Below are positions 45,174 to 55,221 of a DNA stretch of 64,000 nucleotides, piece by piece. The stretch's first letter is position 1, and the number at the start of each line of letters is the position of its first letter. The DNA is from an uncultured Aquimarina sp. (GTDB lineage: Bacteria; Bacteroidota; Bacteroidia; Flavobacteriales; Flavobacteriaceae). The notes beneath the pieces were generated by a model. That model was not told the origin of the DNA, did no database searches, and saw only the letters and a program-made list of their open reading frames with translations. Position numbers and translations under genes: made by a program. The stretch spans positions 1-64,000 of the forward strand of contig CANMSO010000008.1 in the NCBI GenBank assembly GCA_947500545.1. The letters run 5' to 3'.

Positions 45174-45788
45174 GTGTATAAATTTTTTTTAGTATTGTTT
45201 TTTTCTTTTGGAAGTATCTTTGCTCAGGACTCATCTGATGTAAGGAGAATCTTGTTGTTTCAGGAAGAGTTGAACAAAGAATTTGCTTCAGAAGAGAAAT
45301 CACCATTGGCGCCCAAGGATTTCGAGCGTTTTAAAACGTTAGATTTTTTTGAAATTAATACTTCTTTTAGCATAACGGCAAAATTTATACGTACGCCATA
45401 TGAGACTCCCTTTATTATGAAAACAACAACGGGTAGAGAACCATTGTATGTAAAATATGGAGAAGCTCATTTCTCATTTCAAGAACAAGAGCACATTTTA
45501 AATATTTACCAAAATCAAGGGCTCAAAACACAGCCTGAGTATGAGGATTATTTATTTCTTCCGTTCACAGATTTAACAAATGCAGAATCGAGCTATGCCG
45601 GAGGTCGATTTATTGACCTTAGAATTCCAGAAGGAGATTCAATATTAATTGATTTTAATACTGCATATAATCCGTATTGTGCATATAATGATAGGTACTC
45701 TTGCCCAATACCTCCAGAAGAGAATCATCTTGATATAAAAGTTGCCGTTGGGGTGAAAAAATATAAGAAGTTTCCTGATAATGAATAA
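45174..45788 (+). CDS. DUF1684 secreted protein
   Basis: 204 residues with a GTG start and signal peptide (FFLVLFFSFGSIFAQ). DUF1684 landmarks: KSPLAPKDFERFKTLDFF, GREPLYVKYGEAHF, GGRFIDLRIPEGD, and the closing FNTAYNPYCAYNDRYSCPIP. Function unknown in the family. Divergent from the transporter. Confidence 0.9.
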   Translation: MYKFFLVLFFSFGSIFAQDSSDVRRILLFQEELNKEFASEEKSPLAPKDFERFKTLDFFEINTSFSITAKFIRTPYETPFIMKTTTGREPLYVKYGEAHFSFQEQEHILNIYQNQGLKTQPEYEDYLFLPFTDLTNAESSYAGGRFIDLRIPEGDSILIDFNTAYNPYCAYNDRYSCPIPPEENHLDIKVAVGVKKYKKFPDNE

Positions 45789-45790
45789 GA

Positions 45791-45815
45791 AAAGCGTGCT
45801 GGTTAAGCACGCTTT
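45791..45815. terminator. Bidirectional intrinsic terminator
   Basis: AAAGCGTGCT / AGCACGCTTT with a 5-nt loop between the DUF1684 gene and the convergent porin gene. Confidence 0.8.
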
Positions 45816-45853
45816 AACTTTAAACAAACAATATAACTTAGTACCTCAGTATA

Positions 45854-46993
45854 TTAGAATTTATAAACAGCACCTAATACGAATGAAGAAAGACTTTTTG
45901 TAGGTTCTAAATCGTTATCAACAAAGCTGTCTTCAGATGCAGAATCTAATCTTAATTCTGGTTTAAGGGTTAAGTCACCAATATCATAACTTCCTGTAAG
46001 AGTGGCGGCAATAACACTTCCGTCTCCTTCAGTGTCAAGACCAACTGCTCCCAATGCATTGTTATATTCTGCAAAATATTCACCTCTAAGTCCAATAGTA
46101 AATTTTTCAGACGTTTTGTACTGTGGGTAAAGCGCTACTCCGTAAAACCCAGAAGCATCAGCATCTCCTTGATCTTCTGTCGATAGATACGTAGCGTTTA
46201 TACCAAGATAAAAATCTTCGGCAACGTCCCATCCTGTAGTTAGATCTACCTGGAATGTAGGTCCTACTAATCCTGGTTCTCCTTCATTACCATATCTAAA
46301 ATTAAGGTATGCACTTCCGTTATCTGCGGCATATCCTAATTGTGCTCCTATAATATATGTATCGAATGGGTTACTTTCTGTATAATCTGTAGGGTTCATT
46401 ATGGCGAGCATAGCTGACCATTTTTCATTAAGAGTGAAATCCGCTTTTAGACCAGTATGAGAAAATGGGCCATAAGAGAACATATATGAAGTAGAGTAGT
46501 TGAAATTTCCGGTAGGGGAAATAACTTCATACCCTAAGAATGTATTGAAGTTACCAACTGTAAGTTTAACTTTTTCACTTACGTTCCAATATGCGTATAA
46601 CTGATTTACAATTTGGGCAGAACCGGTAGAAAGAAATACGGCGTCTTCACCTCTTGGCCCTACAACAAGATCCGCTACAAATCCAGCCTTTTCTCCTTCG
46701 TAACCAATAATTACATTGGCCATACCTAAAGCAAAACCTGATTTATTAGCAAATGATGTAGCTGGAGCAAGGAACTCATATGCTCCATTATCTTCTTCTT
46801 CTCCAGCGGGAGCAATACCTCTGTTTGGAGCCCCAATATTGTATCTATAATACCCGTCTACGGATCCGCTGATAGAGAAATTGTCAAACCATTTTTTTTC
46901 TTCCTCCTCTTGTGCTATTGCTGTAAAACTTATAAAAGCTAGGGCAAGAAGACATACTCTTTTAAAAAAATTTGTTACGGTTTTTGTTTTCAT
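45854..46993 (-). CDS. Outer-membrane beta-barrel porin (OmpL/bbp2-like)
   Basis: 379 residues from MKTKTVTNFFKR (an ATG three codons earlier also exists), signal peptide VCLLALAFISFTAIAQ. Alternating amphipathic strands with aromatic girdles (GSVDGYYRYNIGAPN, MANVIIGYEGEKAGFVADLV, YGPFSHTGLKADFTLNEKW) end in a terminal Phe (LGAVYKF), typical of BAM-inserted barrels. The neighbour upstream is a P-II protein, as in flavobacterial nitrogen loci, but no ammonium channel gene lies between. Confidence 0.82.
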   Translation of the reverse strand: MKTKTVTNFFKRVCLLALAFISFTAIAQEEEEKKWFDNFSISGSVDGYYRYNIGAPNRGIAPAGEEEDNGAYEFLAPATSFANKSGFALGMANVIIGYEGEKAGFVADLVVGPRGEDAVFLSTGSAQIVNQLYAYWNVSEKVKLTVGNFNTFLGYEVISPTGNFNYSTSYMFSYGPFSHTGLKADFTLNEKWSAMLAIMNPTDYTESNPFDTYIIGAQLGYAADNGSAYLNFRYGNEGEPGLVGPTFQVDLTTGWDVAEDFYLGINATYLSTEDQGDADASGFYGVALYPQYKTSEKFTIGLRGEYFAEYNNALGAVGLDTEGDGSVIAATLTGSYDIGDLTLKPELRLDSASEDSFVDNDLEPTKSLSSFVLGAVYKF

Positions 46994-47287
46994 AATAAAC
47001 ATTAATTATTATTAATTTGTTTTTAATTGGAACCGTAAAACTATGTTAAAAGATTATTACCCCAATAAAAAAAGGGGTACGATAGTGTATTTTTATGGTT
47101 TTTTGATTTTACACCCTAAAAAAATTAAGGTTTAATGTTTATTTGATTGATTTTTGAGAATTTGAAAGAGGTTTTTTCGAAATTCTTAAAGTAATTTTTC
47201 AAAAATTAACAAACATCGAATATGGAAAAGGGTTTGTAAGTAAGTGAAGATATACAAGTGGTATATGTAGTTGTTGGTAGGGAAAAG

Positions 47288-47626
47288 TTAATTTATAGCT
47301 TGGTTTCCTACTTCACCGGTTCTAATTCTATATGTGTTCTGTATATCTGAAACAAATATTTTACCATCTCCAACTTCACCTGTTTTTGCAGCTTCAATTA
47401 TAGTTTGTATTGTTTTTTCCTCAAACTCATCAGATACTACAACTGATAAATACCTGCGTTGTATATCTGAGGTGCTGTATGCAATCCCTCTATATACTTG
47501 ACCCTTTTTTTCATTCCCTACTCCTGTTACATCCCAATATGTAAAGAAATTAACCTCAATTTCATGTAAAGCCTCTTTTACAGCCTTGAATCTTGATTTT
47601 CTTATAATGGCTTCGATTTTTTTCAT
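47288..47626 (-). CDS. glnB: Nitrogen regulatory protein P-II
   Basis: 112 residues: MKKIEAIIRKSRFKAVKEAL at the start, T-loop GNEKKGQVYRGIAY with the modifiable Tyr, and B-loop TGEVGDGKIFV. It is a trimeric sensor of 2-oxoglutarate and ATP/ADP. An amtB partner is not present in the window, although the next gene downstream encodes a porin. glnK is an equally valid name. Confidence 0.92.
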   Translation of the reverse strand: MKKIEAIIRKSRFKAVKEALHEIEVNFFTYWDVTGVGNEKKGQVYRGIAYSTSDIQRRYLSVVVSDEFEEKTIQTIIEAAKTGEVGDGKIFVSDIQNTYRIRTGEVGNQAIN

Positions 47627-47665
47627 GAGGTATTTATTTTGCTGTTATTGTAATTTTAAGGCGAA

Positions 47666-48031
47666 CTATTTTACTATGAACATTCCTAAAAATACGAAAA
47701 GGAATCCAATTACAAATGATCCGATTGCATAGATGAAGAAGTTTACAAAATCTCCGGATTTCAATAACATATGATTTTCATATGCGAAAGTAGAAAACGT
47801 AGTGAATCCTCCACAAAAACCTGTTGCCAGAAAAGTAACTGTATTTTGAGATACCATATTATTTTTTAGAGCTAGTCCTAAAATGATACCAATAAGAAGA
47901 CTTCCTAAAACATTTGCTGTAAAGGTTCCGTAAGGAATACCGGTGGCTGTGCTATTAAGGTATTTGCTAATCAGATATCTCGCTATACTGCCTGTGCCAC
48001 CGCCAATAAATACCAAAAGTATTTGTTTCAT
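47666..48031 (-). CDS. crcB: Fluoride channel Fluc/CrcB
   Basis: 121 residues, four membrane helices. Landmarks: GGGTGSIARYLIS, GTFTANVLGSLLIG (pore Asn), GFCGGFTTFSTFAYE (the TFST phenylalanine/threonine track). Dual-topology dimer exporting fluoride. No fluoride riboswitch is recognisable in the 60-bp leader. Confidence 0.95.
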   Translation of the reverse strand: MKQILLVFIGGGTGSIARYLISKYLNSTATGIPYGTFTANVLGSLLIGIILGLALKNNMVSQNTVTFLATGFCGGFTTFSTFAYENHMLLKSGDFVNFFIYAIGSFVIGFLFVFLGMFIVK

Positions 48032-48093
48032 TAATTACAATTTGAAAACTGCATTTTAGCTTATAAAAGTAAAATGCAGCTTGTGTAATATCC

Positions 48094-49128
48094 TTATTTT
48101 ATTGGAATATATATTTCAGTAATCCACTCTGCTGGATTTGGCTGCAAACCTGGATCGGTTCTATATACTTCAAAGGTAGGTGATTCTGTCTGTGTTTCTA
48201 AGCTGTTCTCGGTTATGTATTTATATCCCGCCTCCCATGCTTCTTTTAGGTTCACGTAATCACCTTTCAACGTCGTTTTAACTACCTTTTGTTGTGGTAA
48301 GAAACCACAAAGAATTTTACTTTCTTTGGGAGTAACTACTTTATCTCTTGTCGGAATTGCAGAGGAAAAAATTGTAGTTCCTTGTTCTGGGTTGAATTCA
48401 TTGTACAAAGTAAATGGCATTCCTGTTTGCGGAAGATTATTTTGCCTCATATAAGAATGAACTGCAGGTAGCATCTGAGCCATTTTTTGCGACATATCTG
48501 CAATAGATGATGTTGTAGCGGTGTACATATAGAATCCACCTCCATGTTCTGTGACTCCGTCTACATTTATAGAGTATTGCTTCATAACTTCTTTGGTATA
48601 GTTATCAAGTTTTTCTAATCCTCTTCTATACATAGGCTTTATATTTTGCGATAATGTACTATCCTGGGTGGCCCAAAATGCTTTTTCCATAAAGGATTGT
48701 TTGCCTTTCATTCCCCAAGTAACCTTGGTTTTATTTCCTTCGATCTTTTCAAATTTCCAATAGACATCACTTTTACTTTCTCCCATGGGTGTAATAAAAG
48801 TAATTTTTTGATCTATACTTGTAAACGGAGAAGCTTTTTCCGTCTCCATAATGCCGTCTCCTTGGGTTTCGCTTTTCCAGCTGTAGGATGCTCCTTCTCC
48901 ACTAGTTTTTTCGGGATATTCCATAATTAGATCATCGGATTCGTCCATCCATGGCCCCCATTTTTCCCAAGTCTTATATTCATTGATCGTATTAAACAGT
49001 AGCTCGTCTGGGGCATCGATTACTCTGCTTTCTTCTGCCTGGTACTCACCATCTATGGTAGCAACGTATACCGCACCACCAATTATGGCTAATAATAAGA
49101 GAAAAAATAAATACTTAATTATTTTCAT
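48094..49128 (-). CDS. SRPBCC domain plus GyrI-like effector-binding domain protein
   Basis: 344 residues: one N-terminal membrane anchor (YLFFLLLLAIIGGAVYVAT), then a START/SRPBCC domain (VIDAPDELLFNTINEYKTWEKW to VTWGMKG). From about residue 185 an AraC-effector-binding/GyrI-like domain follows (YMYTATTSSIADM, MPFTLYNEFNPEQG, TTLKGDYVNLKEAWEAGYKY). Likely a ligand-binding envelope protein. Ligand unknown. Confidence 0.85.
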   Translation of the reverse strand: MKIIKYLFFLLLLAIIGGAVYVATIDGEYQAEESRVIDAPDELLFNTINEYKTWEKWGPWMDESDDLIMEYPEKTSGEGASYSWKSETQGDGIMETEKASPFTSIDQKITFITPMGESKSDVYWKFEKIEGNKTKVTWGMKGKQSFMEKAFWATQDSTLSQNIKPMYRRGLEKLDNYTKEVMKQYSINVDGVTEHGGGFYMYTATTSSIADMSQKMAQMLPAVHSYMRQNNLPQTGMPFTLYNEFNPEQGTTIFSSAIPTRDKVVTPKESKILCGFLPQQKVVKTTLKGDYVNLKEAWEAGYKYITENSLETQTESPTFEVYRTDPGLQPNPAEWITEIYIPIK

Positions 49129-49220
49129 GTTAGTCAGTTTAGATTGTTAGATGAGCTAATATAACTAATTTTTGCGTCCTATTATTTTATTACATTTGCC
49201 AAAACAATTAAATACTCAAT

Positions 49221-51266
49221 ATGAAATTCAATAAAATATTATTTTTTATTGCTATTACAATTTCAGTAATAGCATGTAAAAAAGATCCAAATGTCAAGGA
49301 TCAGATTAACAAAGAAGGACAAGAAGTTGTAGAAGAAAAATTTGATTATGTAGTAGAGCAGTTTGCTGATTTGAAAATTTTAAGGTATCAAATTCCTGGA
49401 TGGGATAATCTTACATTAAAAGAACAGAAATTAGTGTATTATCTTACGCAGGCAGGATTAAGCGGTAGAGATATCATGTGGGATCAGAATTACCGCCATA
49501 ACCTTACAATTAGAGCAGCTCTTGAAAAAGTATATACTTCATATGATGGCAATAAAAACTCTGAAGATTGGAAAGCGTTTGAAACGTATCTAAAACGTGT
49601 CTGGTTCTCAAACGGTATTCATCATCATTATAGCAATGATAAAATCAAACCTGAATTTAGTCAAGATTATTTGAGTTCTCTTCTTGCGGCTACCGGTACA
49701 GAAGTTGCAAAAGAGGTATACGAAGTGATCTTTAACGATAGTGACGCTAAAAAAGTAAATCAGTCAAAAGGAGTTGATAATGTAGCTTTATCTGCAGTTA
49801 ACTTTTATGGTCCAGGTGTTACTAACGCAGATGTAGAATCATTTTATGGAAAAATGAAATCTCCTAACCAAGACAAGCCTTTATCTTTTGGTTTAAACTC
49901 TCAATTAGTAAAAGATAATGGCGAACTTAAGGAAAGAGTGTACAAATCTGGAGGGTTATACGGTAAAGCTATTGATGAAATTATCAAATGGCTCGAAAAA
50001 GCTAAAGGAGTAGCAGAAAATAAAGCGCAAGGAGATGCTTTAGGATTGCTTATAAAGTATTACAAAACAGGAGATTTACAAACCTGGGATGACTATAATG
50101 TTGCATGGACAGCGGCTACCGAGGGAAATATTGATTATATCAATAGTTTTATCGAAGTATACAATGATCCTTTGGGATATAGAGGTTCTTATGAAACAAT
50201 TGTACAGATTAAGGATTTTGATATGTCTAAAAAAATGTCTGTATTATCTGAAAATGCGCAATGGTTTGAGGATAATTCTCCATTAATGGAAGAACATAAG
50301 AAAAAGAATGTTGTAGGTGTAAGTTATAAAGTAGTAGCAGTAGCAGGAGAAGCGGGAGATGCATCACCAAGCACACCAATAGGAGTGAATCTTCCTAATG
50401 CAAACTGGATTAGAGCTGCGGTAGGATCTAAATCAGTTTCTCTAGGTAATATTATTGGAGCATATAACAACGCAGGTGGTTCTGGTCGTTTGAAAGAATT
50501 TGTTCATGACGATGAAGAGTTTGAATTAGAAGAAAAATATGGTCAGGTAGCAGATAAACTACACACAGCACTGCATGAAGTAGTTGGTCATGCATCTGGT
50601 CAATTAAACCCTGGAGTAGGAGAAACCAAAGAAACACTAAAGAATTACGCTTCTACCATGGAAGAAGGTCGTGCAGATTTAGTAGGGTTATATTATTTAA
50701 TGGATCCTAAGCTACAAGAACTGGGATTAGCAGAAGACTGGGAGAAGACAGGTAAAGCTGCCTACGATGGGTATATTAGAAATGGATTAATGACGCAGTT
50801 AATACGTCTGAATCTAGGTGACGATGTAGAAGAAGCACATATGCGTAACAGACAATGGGTGAGTGCCTGGGCTTTTGAGCAAGGAGCTAAAGAAAATGTT
50901 ATTGAGAAAGTAACTAAAGAAGGTAAAACGTACTTCAATATCAATGATTATAAAAAATTACGTGAGATTTTTGGTCGTTTATTACGCGAGACACAACGTA
51001 TCAAATCTGAAGGAGATTTTAAAGCTGCAGAAGCATTGGTAGAAGGATACGGAGTGAAAGTGGACCAAGCTATACATGCCGAAGTATTAAAACGTAACGA
51101 ACAATTTACATCTGCACCTTATAGTGGATTTGTAAATCCTGTTTTGGTACCAGAAATGGACGAGAATGGTGAGATTATAAAAATTAACATTACTCAACCA
51201 GAAGGGTTTACCGCTCAGATGTTAGAGTACAGTAAGAACTATAATTTCTTACCAGAGATTAATTAA
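49221..51266 (+). CDS. M49 dipeptidyl-peptidase III-like lipoprotein
   Basis: 681 residues: lipobox (ITISVIACKK), an all-helical upper lobe, then the zinc site HEVVGH (H452-H457), a shortened HExxGH form rather than the HELLGH of eukaryotes, and a second motif EEGRADL (E481/E482) supplying the third ligand. Length and order match bacterial DPP III. It cleaves dipeptides from peptide N-termini, probably in the periplasm. Monocistronic with a strong terminator. Confidence 0.92.
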   Translation: MKFNKILFFIAITISVIACKKDPNVKDQINKEGQEVVEEKFDYVVEQFADLKILRYQIPGWDNLTLKEQKLVYYLTQAGLSGRDIMWDQNYRHNLTIRAALEKVYTSYDGNKNSEDWKAFETYLKRVWFSNGIHHHYSNDKIKPEFSQDYLSSLLAATGTEVAKEVYEVIFNDSDAKKVNQSKGVDNVALSAVNFYGPGVTNADVESFYGKMKSPNQDKPLSFGLNSQLVKDNGELKERVYKSGGLYGKAIDEIIKWLEKAKGVAENKAQGDALGLLIKYYKTGDLQTWDDYNVAWTAATEGNIDYINSFIEVYNDPLGYRGSYETIVQIKDFDMSKKMSVLSENAQWFEDNSPLMEEHKKKNVVGVSYKVVAVAGEAGDASPSTPIGVNLPNANWIRAAVGSKSVSLGNIIGAYNNAGGSGRLKEFVHDDEEFELEEKYGQVADKLHTALHEVVGHASGQLNPGVGETKETLKNYASTMEEGRADLVGLYYLMDPKLQELGLAEDWEKTGKAAYDGYIRNGLMTQLIRLNLGDDVEEAHMRNRQWVSAWAFEQGAKENVIEKVTKEGKTYFNINDYKKLREIFGRLLRETQRIKSEGDFKAAEALVEGYGVKVDQAIHAEVLKRNEQFTSAPYSGFVNPVLVPEMDENGEIIKINITQPEGFTAQMLEYSKNYNFLPEIN

Positions 51267-51284
51267 ATTAGCAAAAGATCAAAA

Positions 51285-51315
51285 AAAAGCCCTTTCTCGT
51301 AAGAAAGGGCTTTTT
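51285..51315. terminator. Bidirectional intrinsic terminator
   Basis: AAGCCCTTTCT / AGAAAGGGCTT with a 4-nt loop and A/T runs on both sides, between convergent genes. Confidence 0.85.
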
Positions 51316-52500
51316 TTATTTTTGTGATTTAAGATTTAACTCGGCTTTGTATCCAAACTGAATATTAAAAAAATTAGAATTAGGATTCAAGTCTTTTCTT
51401 CCTTGTTCATAACGCAGGCGTAAGAAAAAAGCATCATTACTATCTGGTACATAGAAATATGCTTCAGTATTTACAGAGAAAGTATCAAAGTTTAAAACAC
51501 GATCATCTAAAAGGTCATTGTTTTGATACCTATTGAAGTAAAAAGAACCATTGACTCCAAAATTTGAATAACGTTCTATCTGAATCCCTGCGCCAAAACC
51601 AATACCAAGAGTTGTTGTATTATTAGTGCTTTCTGGGTCATCGCCTATGGTTTCAGTTAGGTCAAGAGTTCCTTTTCCTTTCAACAAAAGTTTGTAAGGG
51701 AATTTTTTGCCAGAACGATGTTCATAAATATCAACTTCTGCACCCAAATTGATGAATGATTTTTGAATAAGATCCAAAGTGTTATCTGGAGACAATTGTG
51801 TAGCTCTATCATCATTATCAAATCGAGAATATCGTACAGTGGTTTTAAACTTTTTAAAGATGTAATTGAAATAACCTAGACTAAACGGATTAAGGTAAAA
51901 AGTACTATTTCCTTCAAAACTTACAATACCGTTTGAAGATTCATCTATTAGCCCCAGGAAGTCAGAATAAACTCTAAAATCAATAGCCGATTTAAGATTG
52001 TTATTGATATATACTTTGTGTTCTGTTAAATCTTTGGTTAACTTAACGTGCTCTTTTTCAATAATAAATCTTTTCCCATTTTCATAAGTATAAGTAACAA
52101 AATCCATTAGTTTTATATATTCTCCTTTATTTTTGTTACTCCATAATTTTCTATTGTTTTTTGAGGTGTTAAAACTATGAATGTTTGTAGGGGACTTGTT
52201 GTAGTAGAATGACCTTTCGTCGGTAGCAGAAAAAGCTTTAATGTCAAACATCACTCCATCTTTTATTTCGATAATAACACTTTTTAAAGTATCCGATTTT
52301 ACTATTGAATCTCTTCCTTCATAGACATTAATTTCTAAGGTGTCTATAAATTTAAAAGTACCAAACAGTTGTTTCTTTTCAACATCATAATTTGCCTGTA
52401 ATTTTTCCATAACCCTAGTTGCTAAACTGTCCAAGTCTTGACAAAATATAGATGTGCCCATGCACAAGAATGCAGCGGTAATTAGTGCCCTGATTTTCAT
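51316..52500 (-). CDS. Putative outer-membrane beta-barrel protein, unknown
   Basis: 394 residues from ATG 52500 with a signal peptide (ALITAAFLCMGTSIFCQ). The N-terminal half is soluble and beta-rich. The C-terminal half has alternating aromatic strands (VYSDFLGLIDESSNGIVSFE, TTTLGIGFGAGIQIERYSNF, FFNIQFGYKAELNLKSQK) that suggest a barrel. No family recognised. Lies downstream of a two-component system, separated by a terminator, so it may or may not be its target. Confidence 0.6.
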   Translation of the reverse strand: MKIRALITAAFLCMGTSIFCQDLDSLATRVMEKLQANYDVEKKQLFGTFKFIDTLEINVYEGRDSIVKSDTLKSVIIEIKDGVMFDIKAFSATDERSFYYNKSPTNIHSFNTSKNNRKLWSNKNKGEYIKLMDFVTYTYENGKRFIIEKEHVKLTKDLTEHKVYINNNLKSAIDFRVYSDFLGLIDESSNGIVSFEGNSTFYLNPFSLGYFNYIFKKFKTTVRYSRFDNDDRATQLSPDNTLDLIQKSFINLGAEVDIYEHRSGKKFPYKLLLKGKGTLDLTETIGDDPESTNNTTTLGIGFGAGIQIERYSNFGVNGSFYFNRYQNNDLLDDRVLNFDTFSVNTEAYFYVPDSNDAFFLRLRYEQGRKDLNPNSNFFNIQFGYKAELNLKSQK

Positions 52501-52550
52501 AATTTTTGTGGTTTTAATTATGTTTAAAACTAGGTTAGAATCAGGCACAA

Positions 52551-52576
52551 AAATATACCCATAGCTGGGTATATTT
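52551..52576 (-). terminator. Terminator of the two-component operon
   Basis: AAATATACCCA and TGGGTATATTT form an 11-bp stem with a 4-nt loop; the minus strand continues with a short T run. Confidence 0.6.
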
Positions 52577-52599
52577 AATATTTTATGAAGCGTAATTAG

Positions 52600-53226
52600 C
52601 TAAAAATCATACTTTTTCTCGATAGCATATCGAAGTAATTCTCCTTTGCCGTGAAGTCCAAGTTTACGGATGATATTTTTACGATGTGTTTCTACGGTAG
52701 AGACAGAATTAAAACGAATTGCAGCGATCTCAGATGAGGTTTTTCCTTGCCCTATAAGTTTTAGTATTTCACGCTCGCTCTTCGATAATATCTGTTTTTT
52801 GACCTGCTGCTTGGCTTCTTTTGAAAAAAAAGAAGGATCCAAAGCAGCATCATAATAGGTTTCTCCTTTTGCAACTTGTCTTATGGCAGTAAGTACTTCC
52901 TCGAGAGGAGAATTTTTTAAAAGATATCCAGATGCTCCTGCATCTATCATTTGTCTAACCGCATCTTCCTGATCAAACATAGAGAAGGCGATAATTTTGG
53001 TATAAGGCAGTTCCTTTTTTATAATATTAGTAGCTGCGATACCGTCAATTTTCGGCATTCTAATATCCATAAGGACAATCTTGGGCTGTTTTAATCGAAC
53101 AATTTTTAACAATTCTTCACCATCATTAGCCATACCTACAATACTGATTTCATCCTCGTATTTTAGAAGCAGATGAATCCCGTCTATAAGCGATTGATGG
53201 TCTTCGGCTATGACTACAGTTATCAT
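52600..53226 (-). CDS. NarL/FixJ-type response regulator
   Basis: 208 residues: receiver with acidic pocket AEDHQS, phospho-Asp in VLMDIRMPKIDG, and Lys in GYLLKNSP. A LuxR-type HTH follows (LSKSEREILKLIGQGKTSSE, then STVETHRKNIIRKL). It overlaps the kinase gene by ATGA (53223-53226), so the pair is translationally coupled. Confidence 0.93.
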   Translation of the reverse strand: MITVVIAEDHQSLIDGIHLLLKYEDEISIVGMANDGEELLKIVRLKQPKIVLMDIRMPKIDGIAATNIIKKELPYTKIIAFSMFDQEDAVRQMIDAGASGYLLKNSPLEEVLTAIRQVAKGETYYDAALDPSFFSKEAKQQVKKQILSKSEREILKLIGQGKTSSEIAAIRFNSVSTVETHRKNIIRKLGLHGKGELLRYAIEKKYDF

Positions 53227-55130
53227 ATTGGTATGTTTATTATAATATTAGTTCCTTTTCCGATGGTAGAATCAATTTCAAAAGTTCCTTCCAGATGTTC
53301 CACACGCTTCTCAATAGTGGCTAAACCCATACCATCTTTTTCTGGCAATATCTTTGCATCAAAACCTTCTCCATTGTCCTCAACAATAATGTTCAATAAA
53401 GAATCGTGATTGGTGAGTGAAATATGTATTTCTGATGCATTGGCATGTTTAATGGTATTTGTGATTAATTCCTGTATCATTCTGAATATTGAAATTTCCA
53501 GCATATTGTCCAATCGTTCCTCTAAACCATAATCCTGCACTTCGATTTGTAAGGTTTTCCCATTGGATACTTTTTTTGCCAAATTTTTAATAGCGAGCAA
53601 TAATCCCTGATTGGCCATAACACCGCTATTTTTCTCATGAGCAATAGTCCTTACTTTTTGGTAGGCTTCTTCAAGAAGATTGTCTGTTTTGGAATATAAT
53701 TCTTCTATATTTTCAATTTTGGTGTTTTCTCGATTGTTTTTTAAATGTTGAAAATGAAGTCTTACAGTTGCTAGTGTACCACCCAAGTTATCGTGTAAAT
53801 CATTAGCTAGTCGTTGGCGTTCTTTTTCTTGTCCAGAAATCATAGCGTCAATTGCTGTGAGTTCTTGTTCTTTGAGTAGTTTTTCTGTTTTTTGAACTTC
53901 GATCTCTTGTTGCTGTTCTGCAATATGTTGTTTTCGTTTGGTGCTTTTATAGATAAGAAAACCAATGACGGATCCAAGAATTAATAGTGATAATGAACCA
54001 ATCATTATATTTTTGTTACGAATCCGGTTAGCTTCAGATTTTAGATTTTTATTTAAAAGTTGTACGATTTCTTTTTCATTTTCTGCAACTTCATAACGTG
54101 TTCGTAATTCGTTCATAGCCTTTTTCTGTTCTGTTTTTTTCAAACTATCATCATAAAACTTGTGATGTTCTAAATAATAAAAAGCAGAATCTATACGGTT
54201 TTCAAATTTATATATTAAGTATAAGTCTCTTGTGGTATTGTTTCTTATATGAAGCATTCTAGAAGGAGTGGTGTCTTTAAGTGTTTTTAAATAACACTTT
54301 TTTGCTATTTGCCATTTGTTTTCATAAAGATATGTTCTGCATTCATTAAATCTGTTTGTCGTTTGGAACAATTTATTTTCTGGACAATTGCAAAAATCTT
54401 TAGCTAAGCGATAATAATGTCTTGCAGAATCCTGAAGTTTAAAGTGTTCTGCATAAATAATTCCTTTATGAAAATAGGAATTATTAAGTATAACACTATC
54501 CTTAAGTCTTTTTGAATAGTTAATACTTTTCTCAAATTCTTTATAAGCTAATATTGGTTTTTTTCTGTAATGATAATGTTTTCCTAGAGCATTGTGGTAG
54601 CTATTACTATAACTATCATTATTTAAGGAGTTTTTTTCTTTAGTATAACGATTAATCCACTTTTCAGCTTCATACTTTTTTTCACTATTAATTAATACTA
54701 ATCTTTGATGGAGTATACCTGTATAATAGGGGTCTGTTATACTTTTTAATTTACCCTCTGATAGAAAATATTCTTTTAAAGCCTTATAGTAGTTTTTATT
54801 TATTTCATAATTAAAACCTCGCCAGAGATTGTATTGAAATTTTTGTGATGTAGAGACCTCGGAGTGAGAAGAGGCTTCCACTTTGTCGAGCCAATACATG
54901 CTTGAGTCCATTTGGAATTGCCGAGCATAGATTTTACCCATAAACAAATAAAATTCAATATCCTTTTTGTCCTTAACAAAAGCTTTTATTAGATTTTTTT
55001 TAGAATCTTCATATTTTCCTTTCTGAAAAAGAATTTCAGCCTGATTTAAGTAGTATCCTTCTTCCTGCGCAAAAGATCGGAATAAAGGAAGTATAAGAAA
55101 GATTAATACTACAAATAGTAGATAACGCAT
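53223..55130 (-). CDS. TPR-containing sensor histidine kinase (HisKA_3 type)
   Basis: 635 residues: signal peptide, periplasmic TPR region (to about residue 340), one membrane helix near residue 385 (MIGSLSLLILGSVIGFLIYK), and a coiled coil. The HisKA_3 dimerisation motif has the phospho-His in RLANDLHDNLGGTLAT, and the HATPase_c domain contains ELITNTIKHANAS and EDNGEGFDAK. Cognate partner of the overlapping NarL-type regulator. Signal unknown. Confidence 0.93.
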   Translation of the reverse strand: MRYLLFVVLIFLILPLFRSFAQEEGYYLNQAEILFQKGKYEDSKKNLIKAFVKDKKDIEFYLFMGKIYARQFQMDSSMYWLDKVEASSHSEVSTSQKFQYNLWRGFNYEINKNYYKALKEYFLSEGKLKSITDPYYTGILHQRLVLINSEKKYEAEKWINRYTKEKNSLNNDSYSNSYHNALGKHYHYRKKPILAYKEFEKSINYSKRLKDSVILNNSYFHKGIIYAEHFKLQDSARHYYRLAKDFCNCPENKLFQTTNRFNECRTYLYENKWQIAKKCYLKTLKDTTPSRMLHIRNNTTRDLYLIYKFENRIDSAFYYLEHHKFYDDSLKKTEQKKAMNELRTRYEVAENEKEIVQLLNKNLKSEANRIRNKNIMIGSLSLLILGSVIGFLIYKSTKRKQHIAEQQQEIEVQKTEKLLKEQELTAIDAMISGQEKERQRLANDLHDNLGGTLATVRLHFQHLKNNRENTKIENIEELYSKTDNLLEEAYQKVRTIAHEKNSGVMANQGLLLAIKNLAKKVSNGKTLQIEVQDYGLEERLDNMLEISIFRMIQELITNTIKHANASEIHISLTNHDSLLNIIVEDNGEGFDAKILPEKDGMGLATIEKRVEHLEGTFEIDSTIGKGTNIIINIPI

Positions 55131-55173
55131 TGATATAAAATTAATTGATATGCAAAGTGGGGAAATTAAAGAT

Positions 55174-55200
55174 AAAAAAAAATACCCGTTCAGGGGTATT
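55174..55200 (-). terminator. Intrinsic terminator after the DSCTIPP-protein gene
   Basis: AATACCC ... GGGTATT stem with a minus-strand run of seven or more T residues. It separates the gene at 55222 from the kinase gene. Confidence 0.65.
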
Positions 55201-55221
55201 CTTTATTTATTCATGATCTAT

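Noticed and set aside
47627..48100. Possible fluoride riboswitch before crcB
   Set aside because: The leader of crcB is too short and lacks the conserved fluoride-aptamer phrases.
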